Shown here one piece after another: positions 21,301 through 30,783 of a DNA stretch of 64,000 nucleotides (position 1 is the stretch's first letter; each line of letters begins with the position of its first letter). Below the pieces are notes generated by a model. That model searched no databases. It worked only from the letters and a program-made list of their open reading frames with translations, and had not been told where the DNA came from. Source of the DNA: Mycolicibacterium aurum (GTDB lineage Bacteria; Actinomycetota; Actinomycetes; Mycobacteriales; Mycobacteriaceae); NCBI RefSeq assembly GCF_900637195.1, contig NZ_LR134356.1, positions 2,108,001-2,172,000 on the forward strand, read 5' to 3'. The position numbers and the translations under genes are program-made.

Positions 21301-22497
21301 TCACAGCGGACAGTCCTTCGGCGGCTGGTCGGTGCGTTCGGGCCGGTGGGCGATCGCGCGGTCGGGTAGCCAGATCACGAATGTGCTGCCCGCGCCGAGG
21401 ACGCTGAACAGAGCCATCTTGCCTTCGTGGCTCTCCACGATCTGACGTGCGATCGCGAGCCCCAGGCCGGATCCGCGCCGACCGCCGTTGGGACCGCGGC
21501 GGAACCGGTCGAACACCCGCTGCTGGTCGTCGCCCGCGATACCCGGGCCCTGGTCGCGCACCGCGATCCAGGCCCATCCGCGCGCGCTGCCGCTGCCGAT
21601 GGTGAGCTCGGACCCACTGGGCGCCAACCGAATCGCGTTGGACAACAGATTGCTCAACGCGCGGCCCAGTGACTCGGGGTCGGCGAAGACGACCGGCCCG
21701 GGGGACAGTCGCGTGCTCACCTGCAGTGGTCGCTCCGCGGCCAGCAGGCGATGTTCGTCGACGACCTCCCCGACGAACTCGAGCAGGTCGACCTTCTGGT
21801 CGGCGAACGATCCCGACCGGCGACGCGCCGTGGCCAGAAGGTCTTCGAGCAGACGCGACATCCGGGTGGTGGCACGGGAGATCACCGCCAGCGCATGCTC
21901 ACGCTCCTCCGCGGTTGCGCGGTCGTCGGCCAGCACTGCTTCGACGTTGGCCTGGACCACGGCCACCGGGTTGCGCAGTTCGTGCGAAACATCCTCGACC
22001 AGAGCGCGTTCGGTGCGAAAAGCCTCGTCGAGGCGGTCGAGCATGCCGTCGATGGTGTCCGCCAGCGTGCGCAGTTCGTCCCTCGGCCCGGTGGCGTTGA
22101 TCCGCTGGGAGAGGTCACTGGCCGAGAGCCGGTTGGCGGCGGCGGTGATCTCGCCGACCGGACGCAGCATCCGGCCCGCGACGAACCAGCCGACGACGAG
22201 GCTGATCACGAACATCACCCCGAGCGCGAGCAGCGAATAGTTGCGCAGGCTGTCGAGTGTCGAGTGATTCACCGCGCGCTGCACGCTGTCCAGGTCGGCG
22301 GCCTGGAAGCTCTCGCCGACGCGGTAGGCCATCGTGCCGTCGGGGCGGCGATCGAACTTCTTGACCGTCACCGGGTCCAGGGGCGCGGCGTCGATGGTGG
22401 CCGACAACGCCAGGTACACCCCGGCCAGGATCACCGCGGAGATGACGGACAGCCACAGCGACGTGGTCAGCGCCAATCGCACGCGGATGGTGCGCAT
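21301..22497 (-). CDS. Two-component sensor histidine kinase
   Basis: 398-residue membrane kinase. A transmembrane segment at about 13-34, a short extracytoplasmic loop and a second segment at about 88-107 are followed by HAMP, a HisKA box with His172 (VEDVSHELRNPVAVV), and HATPase motifs (LSNAIRLA as N-box, DQGPGI, GSGLGLAI). The start at 22497 lies one base after the stop of the response regulator, so the two are coupled. Its 3' end faces glnD with a 9-base gap. The stimulus is unknown; I do not recognise a named system. Confidence 0.9.
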   Translation of the reverse strand: MRTIRVRLALTTSLWLSVISAVILAGVYLALSATIDAAPLDPVTVKKFDRRPDGTMAYRVGESFQAADLDSVQRAVNHSTLDSLRNYSLLALGVMFVISLVVGWFVAGRMLRPVGEITAAANRLSASDLSQRINATGPRDELRTLADTIDGMLDRLDEAFRTERALVEDVSHELRNPVAVVQANVEAVLADDRATAEEREHALAVISRATTRMSRLLEDLLATARRRSGSFADQKVDLLEFVGEVVDEHRLLAAERPLQVSTRLSPGPVVFADPESLGRALSNLLSNAIRLAPSGSELTIGSGSARGWAWIAVRDQGPGIAGDDQQRVFDRFRRGPNGGRRGSGLGLAIARQIVESHEGKMALFSVLGAGSTFVIWLPDRAIAHRPERTDQPPKDCPL

Positions 22498-22498
22498 C

Positions 22499-23191
22499 TC
22501 AGGTCGGGGTACGCAAGCGGTAGCCGCGCCCGACCAGGGTGTGCAGCACCTGATGCTCGCCGCCGACGGTGAGCTTGCGTCGCAACGTGCCCACGGTGAC
22601 ACGCACGGTCTGGGTGAACGGGTCGGCATTTTCGTCCCAGACGTGCTCGAGGATCTGCTCGGCCGACACCACATGATCGGGACGTGTCATCAGATAACGC
22701 AGCACCGAGAACTCCTTGAGCGTCAGCTCCACCTCCCGTGGCCCGCGGCGCACGATCTGGCGGGCGGTGTCGACGGTGATGTCGCCGAGCCGCAGCACCG
22801 ACGATCCGCCGGACACCTCGCGACGCAGCACCGCCCGCAGGCGGGCCGTCAGCTCAGCGAGGGCGAAAGGCTTGACGATGTAGTCGTCGGCCCCTGCGTC
22901 GAGCCCACGCACCCGGTCGGGCAGCGTGCCCCGTGCCGTCAGCATGACGATCCGGATGTCACGTCCGACGCCTGCCTCGAGCTGGCCAGCGCGGACCCGG
23001 CGCGCCAGTTCGAGCCCGTCGCCATCGGGCAAGTTGACGTCGACGAGTGCTACGTCGTAGGAATTCACCGTGAGCCGCTCGATCGCCTCGGCTTCGGTGA
23101 ACGCGGCGTCGACGGCATAGCCTTCCCGCTGCAGCCCGACGCGGAGGGCGCTGACCAGGCCCTCCTCGTCCTCGACGATCAGAATGCGCAT
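22499..23191 (-). CDS. OmpR-family response regulator
   Basis: 230 residues: a receiver domain beginning MRILIVEDEEG, with phospho-acceptor Asp51 (ALVDVNLPDGDG) and a conserved Lys (IVKPFALAEL), then a winged-helix output domain (LTLKEFSVLRYLM, VTVGTLRRKL, GYRL). An in-frame ATG at 23275 would add a 28-residue Lys/Arg-rich leader; neither start has a clear ribosome-binding site, and the usual family start is preferred. It is divergent from the MoxR cassette by 105 bases, so that cassette is a plausible target. Confidence 0.9.
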   Translation of the reverse strand: MRILIVEDEEGLVSALRVGLQREGYAVDAAFTEAEAIERLTVNSYDVALVDVNLPDGDGLELARRVRAGQLEAGVGRDIRIVMLTARGTLPDRVRGLDAGADDYIVKPFALAELTARLRAVLRREVSGGSSVLRLGDITVDTARQIVRRGPREVELTLKEFSVLRYLMTRPDHVVSAEQILEHVWDENADPFTQTVRVTVGTLRRKLTVGGEHQVLHTLVGRGYRLRTPT

Positions 23192-23296
23192 ATGCGCCGA
23201 GGGTAGCGCCGTCGGGGCGGCGCGACCACCTGCCTTTCGGTCGGCTTTCGCCGGCTTTTTCCGGGGTTTTCGCATGCGGCTGGTCAACTCGTGGTC

Positions 23297-24310
23297 ATGA
23301 GCAACCACGACCGAGAACACCACACCGGCGCGCTCATCGAGCGCGCGCTGTTCGAGATGAAACACGTTGTGGTCGGCCAGGACTCGATGCTGGAACGGCT
23401 GCTGGTGGGTTTACTCGCCGGTGGTCACGTGCTGCTGGAAGGTGTGCCGGGGCTGGCCAAGACCCTTGCGGTTCGCACCACTGCGACGGTGGTCGGCGGC
23501 ACCTTTCATCGTCTGCAGTTCACCCCCGACCTGATGCCCGCGGACATTCTGGGCACCCGGGTGTGGCGGCCGTCCACCGAGACGTTCGACATCGAGCTGG
23601 GTCCGATCTTCGCCAATCTGGTGCTGGCCGACGAGATCAACCGCGCCCCGGCGAAGGTGCAGTCGGCGCTGCTGGAGGCGATGGCCGAGCGCCAGGTCAG
23701 CATCGGCGGACAGACTTTCGGCCTGCCACAACCCTTCCTGGTGCTGGCCACCCAGAACCCGATCGAGACCGACGGCGTCTACCACCTTCCGGAAGCCCAG
23801 CGCGACCGCTTCCTGCTCAAGATCGACCTCACTCATCCCACCGAGCTGGAGGAACTGGCGATCCTGGCGCGGATGGGGGCGCAACCGCCGACGGCCAGAA
23901 CGCTGATGACCCCGGCGGACGTGCTGCACCTGCAGCGCACCACCGAGCAGGTCTTCGTCCACCATGCGGTGGCGCACTACATCGTGCGGCTGGTGATGGC
24001 GACCCGGGAGCCCACCGAATACGGTGCGGACGCGATCGCCTCGGTGCTCGACTACGGCATCGGACCCCGCGGCTCGCTGGGATTGCTGTCGGCCAGCCGG
24101 GCGCTGGCGGTACTGCGGGGCCGCGACTACGTACTGCCCGGTGACGTCGCCGATATCGCCCCCGATGTGCTGGCGCACCGGCTGGTGCTCACGTTCGATG
24201 CCGTCGCCGACGGCATCGATCCGCGCGCGGTCATCGCGAAGGTCCTCGACTGCGTGGCACCGCCGCAGATCGCGCCGAACAGCCACGAACTCGCCGAGGT
24301 GGCGTCGTGA
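23297..24310 (+). CDS. MoxR-family AAA+ ATPase
   Basis: 337-residue AAA+ protein with Walker A LEGVPGLAKT, Walker B LVLADEINRAP and sensor 1 ATQNP. MoxR ATPases are thought to act as chaperones that assemble or activate VWA-domain partners; both typical partners (DUF58, membrane VWA) follow directly. An alternative GTG start lies 6 bases upstream. Mycobacteria carry several moxR loci and I cannot say which one this is. Confidence 0.92.
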   Translation: MSNHDREHHTGALIERALFEMKHVVVGQDSMLERLLVGLLAGGHVLLEGVPGLAKTLAVRTTATVVGGTFHRLQFTPDLMPADILGTRVWRPSTETFDIELGPIFANLVLADEINRAPAKVQSALLEAMAERQVSIGGQTFGLPQPFLVLATQNPIETDGVYHLPEAQRDRFLLKIDLTHPTELEELAILARMGAQPPTARTLMTPADVLHLQRTTEQVFVHHAVAHYIVRLVMATREPTEYGADAIASVLDYGIGPRGSLGLLSASRALAVLRGRDYVLPGDVADIAPDVLAHRLVLTFDAVADGIDPRAVIAKVLDCVAPPQIAPNSHELAEVAS

Positions 24311-25245
24311 CCGGGGCGGGCGGGCATCCGTGGCGGGCACTGGACCTGCGGGTGCGCCGACGCGTGGACAGCCTGATGGCCGGCGACTACGAGGGATTGC
24401 GGCTCGGTGTGGGCAGTGAGCGCGAGGAGTTGTCGCGCTACCAGCCCGGCGACGACGTGCGGCGCATCGACTGGAACATCACCGCGCGCGCGGGCGGGCC
24501 GCACGTGTGGCGTCCGCGGGCCGACAACCGGTTGGACACCTGGGTGATGGTCGACACCACACCGAGCATGGCGTTCGGCACCGTCGCCGACGAGAAGCGC
24601 GACCTGGCCGCGCGGATCGTCGCGGCCATCGGTCTGCTGACCGATGCGCCGGGGAACACCTTGGGGCTGGCGACATTCGGGGCCGACGGTGTGCGCTGGC
24701 ACCGGCCGGACCGCGCGCGGATGGCCGGTGTCCGGGCCGGACAGACGTTGCTGCGCGGCGGGCCTCGCACGGGTGCCGGATCGCCCGCGCTGGCCGACGC
24801 GGTGGCGGCGCTGGGGGCGCGTCGTGGCGGCCCCGGACTGCGCGTCGTGATCTCGGACTTCCTCGATCCGGGAGGCCACCATCGGCCGCCGTTCGACTGG
24901 CAGGCGCCGCTGCGCCGCCTGGCTGCCCGACACGACGTCATCGCCGTCGAGATCCTCGACCCCCGCGAGCTCGAGTTGCCCGACGTCGGCGCAGTCGTCT
25001 TCGTCGATCCCGAATCCGGCCGCCAGCGCCAGGTGTGGACTTCCGATTCCCGGGTGCGTCGGCGCTATCGCACCGCTGCGGCCGAGCACCGCGACGCGGT
25101 GGCAGGGGCGATCTCGGCGAGCGGAGCCGAACATCTGCGTGCCAGCACGGCCGGCGACTGGGTGCGCGATCTGGCGAGCTTTCTGCGTGAGCGGCAGCGC
25201 ACGCTGCGTCGCGCCGCCCGGAGCAGGAACAGGGCGCGACGATGA
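24307..25245 (+). CDS. DUF58 family protein of MoxR cassette
   Basis: 312 residues. The DUF58 signature is clear: SEREELSRYQPGDDVRRIDW. The following segment resembles a VWA fold (VMVDTTPSMAFG). There is no obvious transmembrane segment. It overlaps moxR by 4 bases (GTGA), so the two are coupled. The molecular role of DUF58 is unknown. Confidence 0.9.
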   Translation: MTGAGGHPWRALDLRVRRRVDSLMAGDYEGLRLGVGSEREELSRYQPGDDVRRIDWNITARAGGPHVWRPRADNRLDTWVMVDTTPSMAFGTVADEKRDLAARIVAAIGLLTDAPGNTLGLATFGADGVRWHRPDRARMAGVRAGQTLLRGGPRTGAGSPALADAVAALGARRGGPGLRVVISDFLDPGGHHRPPFDWQAPLRRLAARHDVIAVEILDPRELELPDVGAVVFVDPESGRQRQVWTSDSRVRRRYRTAAAEHRDAVAGAISASGAEHLRASTAGDWVRDLASFLRERQRTLRRAARSRNRARR

Positions 25246-25261
25246 CGATGGGCAGACGGTC

Positions 25262-26215
25262 ATGACCTTCCTGTTTCCGCTCGGGCTACTGATGCTCGTA
25301 CCGGTGGTCCTGCTCGCGGCGACCTATCTGGTGACCGTTCGGCGCCAGCAGCGCTACGTCGTGCGCTACGCCGCACTTCCGCTGCTGGACAAGGTGATTC
25401 CCGAACGGCCGAGGTGGCGCAGGCATCTGCCCGCGGCGTTCCTGCTCGCGGCGTTCGCGCTCTGCGCGCTGGCGGTGGCCCGCCCGGAGATGCCGGTGCG
25501 GGTGCCCTATGAGCGCGCGACCATCATCGTGGCGATCGACACGTCGGAATCGATGCGGGCCGAGGACGTGAGCCCGGATCGGCTGTCTGCCGCCGTCGCC
25601 GCCGCAGGCGACTTCATCGACCAGCTGCCCGCCTCGTTCAACGTCGGAGTCGTCACGTTCGCCGGCACCACAGTCGTCGCGCACCCGCCCGACACCGATC
25701 GCGAGGCGGCCACGACCAGCCTGCAGATGCTGACCACGCAGTCGCGGACCGCGATCGGGGAAGGGGTGTTCACGTCACTGGACCAGATCCTGGCCATCAC
25801 CCAGGAACCCGAGGAGGGGCAGGATCGGGTGCCCGGACACATCGTGCTGCTGTCCGACGGCACCAACACCAGCGGGCGTGACACCGACGCCGCCGCGATG
25901 GCGGCCGTGGCTGCCGGGGTCCCGGTCTCGACCATCGCCTACGGCACCCCCGACGGCGTGTTCGACAGCGGGGGATACCTGGTTCCCGTGCCGGTGGACG
26001 CGGCCACGCTCGTCGAGCTCGCCGAAGCCACCGGCGGAACCGCGTATTCGGCGGAGAGCGGTGACGAACTCGCCGACGTCTATCGCGACATCGGTTCGTC
26101 CATCGGCTGGCGCACCGAATGGCGTGAGGTGACCCCCGTCGTCGCCGGTGTCGCCCTGATCTTCGGCGTCGCCGCCGCCGCCCTGTCCATGCGCTGGTTC
26201 TCCCGCCTCGTCTGA
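25262..26215 (+). CDS. Membrane VWA-domain protein of MoxR cassette
   Basis: 317 residues. Two N-terminal membrane segments (FPLGLLMLVPVVLLAATYLV and a second near residue 55) are followed by a VWA domain with an intact MIDAS metal site (DTSES, the Thr in SRTAIGEG, and LLSDGTNT), and a C-terminal membrane segment (VVAGVALIFGVAAAAL). This is the BatA-like arrangement that MoxR proteins are thought to service. Start taken at ATG 25262. Confidence 0.9.
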   Translation: MTFLFPLGLLMLVPVVLLAATYLVTVRRQQRYVVRYAALPLLDKVIPERPRWRRHLPAAFLLAAFALCALAVARPEMPVRVPYERATIIVAIDTSESMRAEDVSPDRLSAAVAAAGDFIDQLPASFNVGVVTFAGTTVVAHPPDTDREAATTSLQMLTTQSRTAIGEGVFTSLDQILAITQEPEEGQDRVPGHIVLLSDGTNTSGRDTDAAAMAAVAAGVPVSTIAYGTPDGVFDSGGYLVPVPVDAATLVELAEATGGTAYSAESGDELADVYRDIGSSIGWRTEWREVTPVVAGVALIFGVAAAALSMRWFSRLV

Positions 26216-26228
26216 CTGGAGCAGATCT

Positions 26229-27158
26229 ATGCCCGATGGCCGTTTCGACCTCGGTGGCAGGCCCGCAGGGCCGACGTTCCTGCCGCCCGGCCCTGCGGAC
26301 GCCCCGTCGCCGCGCCCGCCCGCCACACCCGTTCCGACGCGAATCCGGTTCGCACCGGACCCCCGGACGGCGCCGCCGGTACCCGCCCCCCTCGCGGTAC
26401 CGGCGGCGCCCCGCGGCTCGCGGGCAACCGCGGTGTTGCTGGTCGCCGCCTGCCTGGTGGTCGGGACCGCCGCCGGCGGGGGTGCCGGTTACCTGGTCGC
26501 CGAGGCCGCGGGCGGACCCGTCCTCCGCCAGTACCCGCCCGTGTCAGGGGCAGCGTCGCCGGCGTCCGGCGACACCCAGAGTGCAGCGCAGGTGCTGCTG
26601 CCCAGCGTCGTGCAGGTCGCGGCGGGCCGCAGCAGCGGATCCGGGTTCGCGATCGACGACCAGGGCCGGATCATGACCAACAGCCATGTGATCGAGGGTT
26701 ATTCGCGGGTCGTCGTGCGGATGTCGGACGGTCGGCGCAGCGCCGCACGGGTGATCGGCTCCGACCCGGCGACCGACGTCGCGGTGCTGGAAGTCTCGGG
26801 GGCGCCGCCGCCGGCCGCCGCCATGGGTGTCAGCGGCGGCCTGGCGATCGGCCAGCCCGTCATCGCGGTCGGTGCCCCGCTCGGCCTCAACAGCACGGTG
26901 ACCTCGGGCATCATCAGCGCCGTGGAGCGCACCGCGAGATTGGGCCGCTACCCCGACCAGCAGATGCTGCAAACCGATGCCGCGATCAACCCCGGTAACT
27001 CCGGTGGCCCGCTGGCCAACCTGGACGGCCAGGTGATCGGGATGAACACCGCGATAGCCAGCGTCGGAGGGCCCGATGCGGGCAACATCGGCATCGGGTT
27101 CGCGGTGCCGATCGACCGGGCCGTCGAGGTGGCCACACGGATCATCGAGAACGGCTGA
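26229..27158 (+). CDS. Membrane-anchored HtrA-like serine protease without PDZ domain
   Basis: 309 residues: a Pro/Arg-rich cytoplasmic stretch (1-62), one membrane segment (about 67-90), and an extracytoplasmic trypsin-like domain with the triad His153 (TNSHVIEG), Asp183 (TDVAVLEV) and Ser258 (NPGNSGGP). The protein ends straight after the protease fold, so the PDZ domain of typical HtrA/DegP proteins is missing. GGAG lies upstream of the ATG. It is 13 bases after the VWA gene, probably in the same operon. Confidence 0.9.
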   Translation: MPDGRFDLGGRPAGPTFLPPGPADAPSPRPPATPVPTRIRFAPDPRTAPPVPAPLAVPAAPRGSRATAVLLVAACLVVGTAAGGGAGYLVAEAAGGPVLRQYPPVSGAASPASGDTQSAAQVLLPSVVQVAAGRSSGSGFAIDDQGRIMTNSHVIEGYSRVVVRMSDGRRSAARVIGSDPATDVAVLEVSGAPPPAAAMGVSGGLAIGQPVIAVGAPLGLNSTVTSGIISAVERTARLGRYPDQQMLQTDAAINPGNSGGPLANLDGQVIGMNTAIASVGGPDAGNIGIGFAVPIDRAVEVATRIIENG

Positions 27159-27182
27159 GCGCGGGACCGACGGCGCAGCCAT

Positions 27183-27188
27183 TAGGCT
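27183..27188 (+). promoter_or_regulatory. -10 hexamer for leaderless ffh
   Basis: TAGGCT fits TANNNT and is separated by 6 bases from the GTG start of ffh at 27195, with no ribosome-binding site between them. Confidence 0.45.
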
Positions 27189-27194
27189 GGGCCC

Positions 27195-28763
27195 GTGTTT
27201 GAATCCCTGTCCGACCGGCTGACCGGGGCACTATCCGGCTTGCGGGGCAAAGGCCGGCTCACCGAAGCCGACGTCGATGCCACCGCGCGGGAGATCCGGC
27301 TGGCCTTGCTCGAGGCCGACGTGTCGCTGCCCGTCGTCCGCGCGTTCGTCGCCCGCATCAAGGACCGTGCGAAGGGTGCCGAGGTCTCGGCCGCGCTCAA
27401 TCCTGCGCAGCAGGTCGTCAAGATCGTCAACGAGGAGCTCATCGGGATCCTCGGCGGCGAGACGCGCCAGCTGGCCTTCGCGAGGAACCCACCGACGGTG
27501 ATCATGCTGGCCGGTCTGCAGGGTTCCGGCAAGACGACGCTGGCCGGCAAGCTTGCCAAATGGCTTAAAGGACAGGGGCATACGCCTCTGCTCGTGGCGT
27601 GCGACCTGCAGCGCCCCGGTGCGGTCAATCAGCTGCAGATCGTCGGCGAGCGCGCCGGCGTGCACGTCTTCGCGCCGCACCCCGGGGTATCGCCCGGCGG
27701 CACCACGATCGAGCAGATGGCCACCAACGATCCTGTGGCCGTGGCCGCCGCGGGGCTGGCCGAGGCCAAGGCCAAGCACTACGACGTCGTCATCGTCGAC
27801 ACCGCCGGCCGGCTCGGTATCGACGAGGAGCTGATGGCCCAGGCCGCGGCTATCCGCGACGCCGTGAACCCCGATGAGACGCTGTTCGTCCTCGACGCGA
27901 TGATCGGTCAGGACGCCGTCACCACCGCGGACGCCTTCCGTGAAGGCGTCGGCTTCACCGGGGTGGTGCTGACCAAGCTCGACGGCGACGCCCGCGGCGG
28001 TGCCGCGTTGTCGGTGCGCGAGGTCACCGGCGTGCCGATCCTGTTCGCGTCGGCGGGGGAGAAGCTCGAGGAGTTCGACGTCTTCCATCCCGACCGGATG
28101 GCGGGCCGGATCCTGGGCATGGGTGACGTGCTCACCCTCATCGAGCAGGCCGAGCAGCATTTCGATGCGGCGCAAGCCGAGGCGACCGCCGCCAAGATCG
28201 GCAGCGGCGAGCTCACACTCGAAGACTTCCTGGAGCAGATGCTCGCGATCCGCAAGATGGGTCCGATCGGCAATCTCCTGGGCATGCTGCCCGGCGCGGG
28301 TCAGATGAAGGACGCGCTGGCCGCCGTCGACGACAGTCAGCTCGACCGTGTCCAGGCCATCATCCGCGGCATGACGCCGCAGGAGCGCGAAGATCCGAAG
28401 ATCATCAACGCCTCCCGCCGGCTGCGCATCGCCAACGGCTCGGGTGTCACGGTGTCCGAGGTGAATCAGCTCGTCGATCGCTTCTTCGAGGCGCGCAAGA
28501 TGATGTCCCAGATGGCCGGCCAGATGGGTATGCCCTTCGGTCGCAAGGGATCCTCGCGCAAGGCGGTCAAAGGCAAGAACAAGCAGAAGGGCAAGAAGGG
28601 CCGGGGTCCGACACCGCCGAAGACGCGCAATCCTCTCGGTGCCGGCATGCCGGGGATGCCTGCCGGTTTCCCCGACCTGTCCAACATGCCCAAGGGTCTC
28701 GACGAGCTGCCGCCGGGGCTGGCCAATATCGACCTGTCGAAGCTGAAGTTCCCCAAGAACTGA
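27195..28763 (+). CDS. ffh: Signal recognition particle protein Ffh
   Basis: GTPase subunit of the signal recognition particle; binds 4.5S RNA and signal sequences and docks to FtsY (15436-16812). The NG domain has GLQGSGKTTLAGKLA, DLQRPGAVNQL, DTAGRLGI and TKLDGDARGG. A Met-rich M domain follows (MMSQMAGQMGMPFG). The tail is Lys-rich and then Gly/Pro-rich. 522 residues, GTG start. Confidence 0.97.
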   Translation: MFESLSDRLTGALSGLRGKGRLTEADVDATAREIRLALLEADVSLPVVRAFVARIKDRAKGAEVSAALNPAQQVVKIVNEELIGILGGETRQLAFARNPPTVIMLAGLQGSGKTTLAGKLAKWLKGQGHTPLLVACDLQRPGAVNQLQIVGERAGVHVFAPHPGVSPGGTTIEQMATNDPVAVAAAGLAEAKAKHYDVVIVDTAGRLGIDEELMAQAAAIRDAVNPDETLFVLDAMIGQDAVTTADAFREGVGFTGVVLTKLDGDARGGAALSVREVTGVPILFASAGEKLEEFDVFHPDRMAGRILGMGDVLTLIEQAEQHFDAAQAEATAAKIGSGELTLEDFLEQMLAIRKMGPIGNLLGMLPGAGQMKDALAAVDDSQLDRVQAIIRGMTPQEREDPKIINASRRLRIANGSGVTVSEVNQLVDRFFEARKMMSQMAGQMGMPFGRKGSSRKAVKGKNKQKGKKGRGPTPPKTRNPLGAGMPGMPAGFPDLSNMPKGLDELPPGLANIDLSKLKFPKN

Positions 28764-28764
28764 C

Positions 28765-29844
28765 ATGCGGCTGCACGTTCGTGGCCGCGGTCTGCCCGAC
28801 GGCGAGCCGATCGAGTGGTGGGTGGTCGACGGGCGGTTGAGCGCCGAACCGGTGGCAGGCGCCGAGACGATCTTCGGGGCGGACGGGGATGGCGGCTGGA
28901 TCCTGCCCGGCCTGGTCGACGCGCACTGCCATGTGGGCCTCGGACCCGAGGGTGAGATTCCGGAAGACGAGGCGGTCGCCCAGGCCGAGACGGAACGTGC
29001 TGTGGGCGCGCTCCTGCTGCGCGACGCCGGTTCACCGACCGACACCCGCAGCTTCGACGACCGCCCCGAGCTGCCGCGCATCATCCGCGCCGGACGGCAT
29101 CTGGCCCGGCCCAAGCGGTATCAGCGCGGCTTTGCCGCCGAACTGGACGACGAGTGGCAGCTGCCGGACGCAGTGGCCCAGCAGGCGCGGTGGGGCGACG
29201 GCTGGGTGAAGCTGGTGGGGGACTGGATCGACCGGGACACCGGGGACCTCGCCCCGCTGTGGTCCGACGACGTGCTGGCGGCCGCGATCGACGCCGCACA
29301 CGCCAACGGCGCCCGGGTCACGGCGCACGTGTTCAGCGAGGATGCGTTGCCGGGCCTGATCAAGGCCGGTATTGACTGCATCGAGCACGGCACCGGCCTG
29401 ACGGCGGACACCATCGACCTGATGGTGGAGTACGGCACGGCGCTGGTGCCGACGCTCATCAACATCGAGAACTTTCCCGATATCGCCGCGGCGGCGCACC
29501 GCTACCCGCGCTACCAGAAACACATGCTGTCGCTGTATGAGACCTGTTCGGCCAGGATCGGCGCGGCACGGGAAGCGGGCGTGAAGATCTACGCGGGTTC
29601 CGATGCGGGCAGCGCGGTCGCCCACGGGCGCATCGTCGACGAGGTCGAGGCGCTCAAAGGCATAGGCATGACGCCGACCGCCGCGCTGGGGGCCGCGTGC
29701 TGGGACGCCAGAGACTGGTTGCGTCGTCCCGGGCTCGCACACGGCGCGTCAGCGGACCTGGTGTGCTTCGCCGAGGATCCCCGCACCGGACCCGGGGTGC
29801 TCGGCGATCCGTCGCTGGTGATGCTGCGCGGGGTCGTCTACTGA
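28765..29844 (+). CDS. Amidohydrolase family protein (Rv2915c type)
   Basis: 359 residues of the metal-dependent amidohydrolase superfamily. The N-terminal metal motif HCHVG is in LPGLVDAHCHVG. Further metal ligands are likely His in VTAHVFSE and CIEHGTG, and Asp in AGSDAGS. It begins one base after the ffh stop codon, the same linkage as in M. tuberculosis. The substrate is unknown; relatives act on peptides, imidazolones or cyclic amides. Confidence 0.85.
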   Translation: MRLHVRGRGLPDGEPIEWWVVDGRLSAEPVAGAETIFGADGDGGWILPGLVDAHCHVGLGPEGEIPEDEAVAQAETERAVGALLLRDAGSPTDTRSFDDRPELPRIIRAGRHLARPKRYQRGFAAELDDEWQLPDAVAQQARWGDGWVKLVGDWIDRDTGDLAPLWSDDVLAAAIDAAHANGARVTAHVFSEDALPGLIKAGIDCIEHGTGLTADTIDLMVEYGTALVPTLINIENFPDIAAAAHRYPRYQKHMLSLYETCSARIGAAREAGVKIYAGSDAGSAVAHGRIVDEVEALKGIGMTPTAALGAACWDARDWLRRPGLAHGASADLVCFAEDPRTGPGVLGDPSLVMLRGVVY

Positions 29845-29875
29845 CCCGGGGCGGACACCCGGCAAGGGCAGAGCC

Positions 29876-30715
29876 TCACGGCTGTGCAAATCCCCAGTCC
29901 AGCAGGTTGATCGCCTGCCCGTAGAGGTCGCCGCTGCCGTACATCTGCACGACGACCAGACGCCGGGTGCCCCGCTGCGCCGCGCCGACATAGGTCTTGC
30001 GGGCGAGATTGGTGAACCCCGTCTTGCCCGCGAGATCCCCGGGATACCGGGTGAGCAGCTCGTTCTGATTCTGCAACGTCTTGCCGGGGAACGGGGCGGA
30101 CGGCGACCGCATGATCTGGGCGATCAGCGGATACTTCAGTGCCGCGCGCATGATGACCGCCAGATCGTGCGGGGTGGTGACCGATTCCCAGCCGGGCCCG
30201 TCCAGGCCGGACGGCGACGACGCCCTGGTGCTGCGCGCACCCACCTGGGCGGCTTTGAGGTTCATCGCCGCCACGGCCGCGGGCTGACCGCCGAGCATGT
30301 CGGCGAGCATGTTGGCGGCGTCGTTGCCCGACACCATCAGGATCGCCGCCAGTAACTGGCCCGCGGTGTACGCCTGGCCGGGTTCGAGCCCCACACAGGA
30401 GCATTCGACCTTGGTGTGCGACTCGTTGGCCCGCGCCCAGTTGTCGGGGCGCAGCCTGTCCAGCACGGTCATCGCCAGCAGCACCTTGATCGTGCTGGCG
30501 GGCGCGTACGTGCCGTAGGGGTCACGGCTGGCGAGGACACGGCCGGTGTCGAGATCGGCCACCAGGAAGGCCTTGGCCGGGCCGTCCGGAACGGGTTGCG
30601 CGGCAGCGGGTTCGACGTTGGGCTGGGCGAACGCCGGCGCCGCGACAGCCGACATCGAGGCGGCCGGCAGCAATGCGCTGAGCGCGAGCGCCAGCCCCGC
30701 GAGTGGTCTTCGCAC
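29876..30715 (-). CDS. D-alanyl-D-alanine carboxypeptidase (PBP, S11 family), copy 1
   Basis: 279 residues with an N-terminal signal peptide (MRRPLAGLALALSALLPAA). Penicillin-binding motifs are complete: SxxK in PASTIKVLLAM, SxN in VSGNDAANML, KTG in AGKTGFTNLA. It should trim the terminal D-Ala of peptidoglycan stem peptides. It is followed upstream on the same strand by a close paralogue 68 bases away. GTG start. Confidence 0.9.
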   Translation of the reverse strand: MRRPLAGLALALSALLPAASMSAVAAPAFAQPNVEPAAAQPVPDGPAKAFLVADLDTGRVLASRDPYGTYAPASTIKVLLAMTVLDRLRPDNWARANESHTKVECSCVGLEPGQAYTAGQLLAAILMVSGNDAANMLADMLGGQPAAVAAMNLKAAQVGARSTRASSPSGLDGPGWESVTTPHDLAVIMRAALKYPLIAQIMRSPSAPFPGKTLQNQNELLTRYPGDLAGKTGFTNLARKTYVGAAQRGTRRLVVVQMYGSGDLYGQAINLLDWGFAQP

Positions 30716-30783
30716 GAGTGGCGACGCTAGTCGCGCCAGGACTCGGTCAGCGCGCGATCAGATCTCCATCGGGTATCGAGTGT

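Noticed and set aside
22499-23275. Longer response regulator with a Lys/Arg-rich leader from ATG 23275
   Set aside because: OmpR-type receivers normally begin at the MRILIVED segment; the extension has no ribosome-binding site and low-complexity composition.
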